Of a stretch of DNA of 40,318 bases, positions 37,951 through 40,318 are shown piece by piece. The notes beneath the pieces are model-generated. The model saw nothing but the letters and a program-made list of their open reading frames with translations, was not told the origin of the DNA and ran no database searches. How positions within the stretch are numbered: the first letter of the stretch is position 1; every line of letters begins with the position of its first letter. The stretch lies in the NCBI GenBank assembly GCA_020444165.1, contig JAHLLK010000055.1:1-40318 (forward strand), given 5' to 3'. Source of the DNA: Deltaproteobacteria bacterium (lineage in GTDB: Bacteria > Desulfobacterota > Desulfarculia > Desulfarculales > Desulfarculaceae). A program made the position numbers and the translations under genes.

Positions 37951-38079
37951 CCGGCCGTCCTCGGCCGGGCGAGGGATGTCCCGCCAAATCACGGACCTGA
38001 ATGCCGCGTGATTTGCGAGGTTTGGCAAAATCACCTTTTTGCCTTTGCTCCCAGAGGCACGGGGCAGGACGCCCCGTGC
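37951..38079. repeat. Multi-hairpin intergenic element (family copy C) upstream of tyrS
   Basis: Four consecutive stems in the family order: CCGGCC/GGCCGG (37951-37956, 37963-37968); CAAATCACG/CGTGATTTG (37985-37993, 38007-38015); GGCAAAA/TTTTGCC (38024-38030, 38037-38043); and GCACGGGGC/GCCCCGTGC (38057-38065, 38071-38079) with loop AGGAC as in copy B. The rest of the 37800-38193 gap holds the tyrS promoter and no gene. Confidence 0.75.
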
Positions 38080-38096
38080 ATCGCTCTGCCCTAGCA

Positions 38097-38105
38097 TGCT
38101 ACAAT
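38097..38105 (+). promoter_or_regulatory. Extended -10 promoter of tyrS
   Basis: TGCTACAAT is a good extended -10 (TGn-TACAAT) with no clear -35. Transcription would start near 38112, giving a leader of about 80 nt. It sits directly after repeat copy C. Confidence 0.5.
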
Positions 38106-38193
38106 CCCCCGGAAATCTCCGGCGGTGGCGGAGTTCCCGCTCCCTGCCGCCGGCCTGCGCCAAACTCCAACCCGAAAAAAGGCGGAAGTCCCC

Positions 38194-39426
38194 ATGGGCC
38201 TGTACCAAACCTACCAAGACCGGGGCTACGTGGAGCAATGCACCGACCCCGCGGAGCTGACCAAACTCTTTGACGAATCCAGGGTCAGCGCCTATATCGG
38301 CTTCGACCCCACGGCCACCAGCCTGCACGTGGGGAGCCTGATCCCCATCCTGAGCCTGGTGCACCTGCAGCGGGCGGGGCACAAGCCCCTGGTGCTGGTG
38401 GGCGGCGGCACCGGCATGGTGGGCGATCCCTCGGGCAAGACCGAGATGCGCCAGATCCTCACCAAGGAAACCATCGAGGGCAACGTGGAGGCCCTGAAGG
38501 CCCAGCTCTCCCGCTTTCTCGATTTCGGCCCAGACCAGGCCGAGATGCTCAACAACGCCGACTGGCTCCTGCCCCTGAACTACGTGGAATTTCTGCGGGA
38601 CGTGGGCCGGCACTTCTCGGTCAACCGCATGCTGCAGCAGGAATCGGTGAAGCTGAGACTGGCCGGCGAGGCCGGGCTGTCGTTCATCGAGTTCAATTAC
38701 ATGATCCTGCAGGCCTTTGACTTCATGCACCTGGCCAAGACCATGGGCTGCAAGCTCCAGATGGGCGGCAACGACCAATGGGGCAACATCGTCATGGGCG
38801 TGGACCTGACCCGGCGCATGCTGGGCGAGGCGGTGCACGGGCTCACCTTCCCGCTCATCACCACGGCCGGCGGCCAGAAGATGGGCAAGACCGCGGCCGG
38901 CACGGTGTGGCTGGATGCCGAGCGCACCAGCCCCTATGACTTCTATCAGTACTGGATCAACACCCACGACGACGACGTGCCGCGCTTCCTCCGGCTGTTC
39001 ACCTTCCTGCCGCTCACGCAGGTGGAGGAGCTGTCCCGGCTCAGCGGGGCGGACGTGCGGGAGGCCAAACAGGCCCTGGCCCATGAGATCACCAGCTTCG
39101 TGCACGGCGAGGAGGAGGCCCGGGCGGCCCGTAGGGCGGCTGAGGCGGCCTTTGGCGGCGGCGGCGACGCGGCGGCGGTGCCCAGCACCACCATGGCCCG
39201 GGAAGCGCTCACAGCCGGCGTGCCGGCGTTCCAGCTGTTCGTGGACACGGGGCTCTGCTCCTCCAACTCCGAGGCCCGGCGCCTGGTGAAGCAGGGAGGG
39301 GCCTACATCAAGGAGATCCGGGTGGACAACTTCGACCAGGTGATAGACCTGTCCTGGGCCGGCGACGACGGGGCCCTATGGCTACGCGCCGGTAAGAAGA
39401 AGCACCACCGGGTATTGCCGGAATAG
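38194..39426 (+). CDS. tyrS: Tyrosyl-tRNA synthetase
   Basis: Charges tRNA-Tyr. 410 residues of the bacterial class Ic enzyme. Features: IGFDPTATSLHVGSLIPI (HIGH-type motif, here LHVG), GGGTGMVGDPSGKTEMRQ, FIEFNYMILQAFDF, LQMGGNDQWGNIVMG and GGQKMGKTAAGTVWLD (KMSKS-type motif, here KMGKT). The C-terminal S4-like RNA-binding domain has SSNSEARRLVKQGGAYI. The ATG at 38194 lies after GGCGGAAG at 6-9 nt; the upstream extension of the frame overlaps the leader and is not conserved. Confidence 0.97.
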   Translation: MGLYQTYQDRGYVEQCTDPAELTKLFDESRVSAYIGFDPTATSLHVGSLIPILSLVHLQRAGHKPLVLVGGGTGMVGDPSGKTEMRQILTKETIEGNVEALKAQLSRFLDFGPDQAEMLNNADWLLPLNYVEFLRDVGRHFSVNRMLQQESVKLRLAGEAGLSFIEFNYMILQAFDFMHLAKTMGCKLQMGGNDQWGNIVMGVDLTRRMLGEAVHGLTFPLITTAGGQKMGKTAAGTVWLDAERTSPYDFYQYWINTHDDDVPRFLRLFTFLPLTQVEELSRLSGADVREAKQALAHEITSFVHGEEEARAARRAAEAAFGGGGDAAAVPSTTMAREALTAGVPAFQLFVDTGLCSSNSEARRLVKQGGAYIKEIRVDNFDQVIDLSWAGDDGALWLRAGKKKHHRVLPE

Positions 39427-39437
39427 CGCTCGGGCGG

Positions 39438-39469
39438 CCCCGGCCGGGTGGGAAACCGACCGGCCGGGG
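39438..39469 (+). terminator. GC-rich hairpin after tyrS
   Basis: A perfect 10-bp stem, CCCCGGCCGG/CCGGCCGGGG, with a 12-nt loop, 11 bp after the stop. No T-run follows, so termination is uncertain. The next 60 bp contain three GTCAAG(G) repeats. Confidence 0.45.
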
Positions 39470-39628
39470 GGCGTCAAGGGGGTCAAGGGGCCGTCAAGAA
39501 AGGGGGGAGCATTTTTCCACGGGGACGTCTTGGTGAGGATTAGCTAGCGATTAATATATGTTAGGAGGTATCACGAGGTTTGTGAAGGGGCGCAACCAAG
39601 AAATTCGCAGAAAAACCTCGTCGACCCC

Positions 39629-39656
39629 TTGACCCTTTTAAAAGCTCTGTTAGTAT
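39629..39656 (+). promoter_or_regulatory. Upstream rrn promoter (P1 candidate)
   Basis: TTGACC, 16 bp, TAGTAT, about 310 bp before 16S rRNA in an AT-rich stretch. The upstream 39540-39570 tract is also AT-rich. Confidence 0.45.
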
Positions 39657-39781
39657 TCGCTTCGTGACCGGCACGGTGCCAAACAAAAACGGCACCGAGC
39701 GACAAAAAAGAGGGCAGTGCGGATCCTCTGATCACAAAAAAAGTTCTCAAAATAAGCGCGGCTGAAAAGACAGCCTGGGTA

Positions 39782-39810
39782 TTGACGGGCTGGTCAGGAT
39801 GCGCTAAGAT
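39782..39810 (+). promoter_or_regulatory. Main rrn promoter (P2)
   Basis: TTGACG, 17 bp, TAAGAT. Transcription would begin near 39817, about 120 nt before the mature 16S end. The leader contains a boxA-like GCTCCTAAGTAA near 39892 and a short AGCGA/TCGCT stem before the 16S 5' end. The rest of 39427-39937 holds only the upstream promoter and hairpins. Confidence 0.7.
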
Positions 39811-39937
39811 GAACTTCTGCACGGAACAGATTGATCACTGAAAACTGAATAGCGGGAAGATAGGCGTCGAAGACGGGCCTAAATTGCCGTAGCTCCTAAG
39901 TAAATCATTAGCGAGCATACGGTCGCTTAATAGGATT

Positions 39938-40318
<381 letters not shown>

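Overview
The window is a dense, GC-rich block of bacterial core genes. Family content points to a Desulfobacterota (deltaproteobacterial) genome, possibly Desulfarculales-like. The evidence is an F1-type ATP synthase operon of order b', b, delta, alpha, gamma, beta, epsilon without a and c subunits, folate-dependent TrmFO, RNase Y with YmdB beside a 6S RNA position, and a 16S 5' end of deltaproteobacterial type. The taxonomic call is inference.

Layout. (1) 1-4751, minus strand: 3'-truncated thiolase, threonylcarbamoyl-AMP synthase, a PurD-PurE fusion and a standalone IMP cyclohydrolase. (2) 5.3-7.5 kb, plus: HD-domain hydrolase translationally coupled to D-Ala-D-Ala ligase, then a lipoprotein. 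(3) 7.6-11.5 kb: trmFO (minus) and a soluble multi-PAS histidine kinase (plus). (4) 11.8-17.4 kb, minus: the origin-associated cluster rpmH-rnpA-yidD-yidC-jag-mnmE-rsmG behind one strong promoter, with two parS-like ParB boxes just beyond its end. (5) 17.8-24.8 kb, plus: rod-shape genes mreB, mreC, mreD, mrdA (PBP2), rodA, then a bactofilin. (6) 24.9-31.1 kb: ATP synthase operon with a clear promoter and terminator. (7) 31.3-34 kb: a GlmU lacking its acetyltransferase half, with glmS. (8) 34-39.4 kb: zapB-like, zapA, 6S RNA candidate, rny, ymdB, tyrS. (9) 39.4 kb to the end: rrn promoter region and the first ~380 nt of 16S rRNA.

The genes form a coherent growth module: envelope precursor supply (glmS, glmU, ddl), the elongation machine (mre, PBP2, RodA, bactofilin), division (zapA/B), energy (atp), translation and RNA maturation (rnpA, rpmH, mnmE, rsmG, trmFO, tsaC, tyrS, rrn) and purine synthesis.

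No defence island, prophage, CRISPR or biosynthetic cluster is visible. The least explained material is intergenic. Three dispersed multi-hairpin elements (4899-5100, 20051-20203, 37951-38079) share the same order of stems, and their stem sequences differ by compensatory changes. One of them has MITE-like terminal inverted repeats and one splits mreC from mreD. A second repeat family forms long gene-end hairpins (2162-2230, 36721-36795). Split or fused enzymes (PurD-PurE, PurH N-domain, GlmU N-domain) are the main coding oddities.
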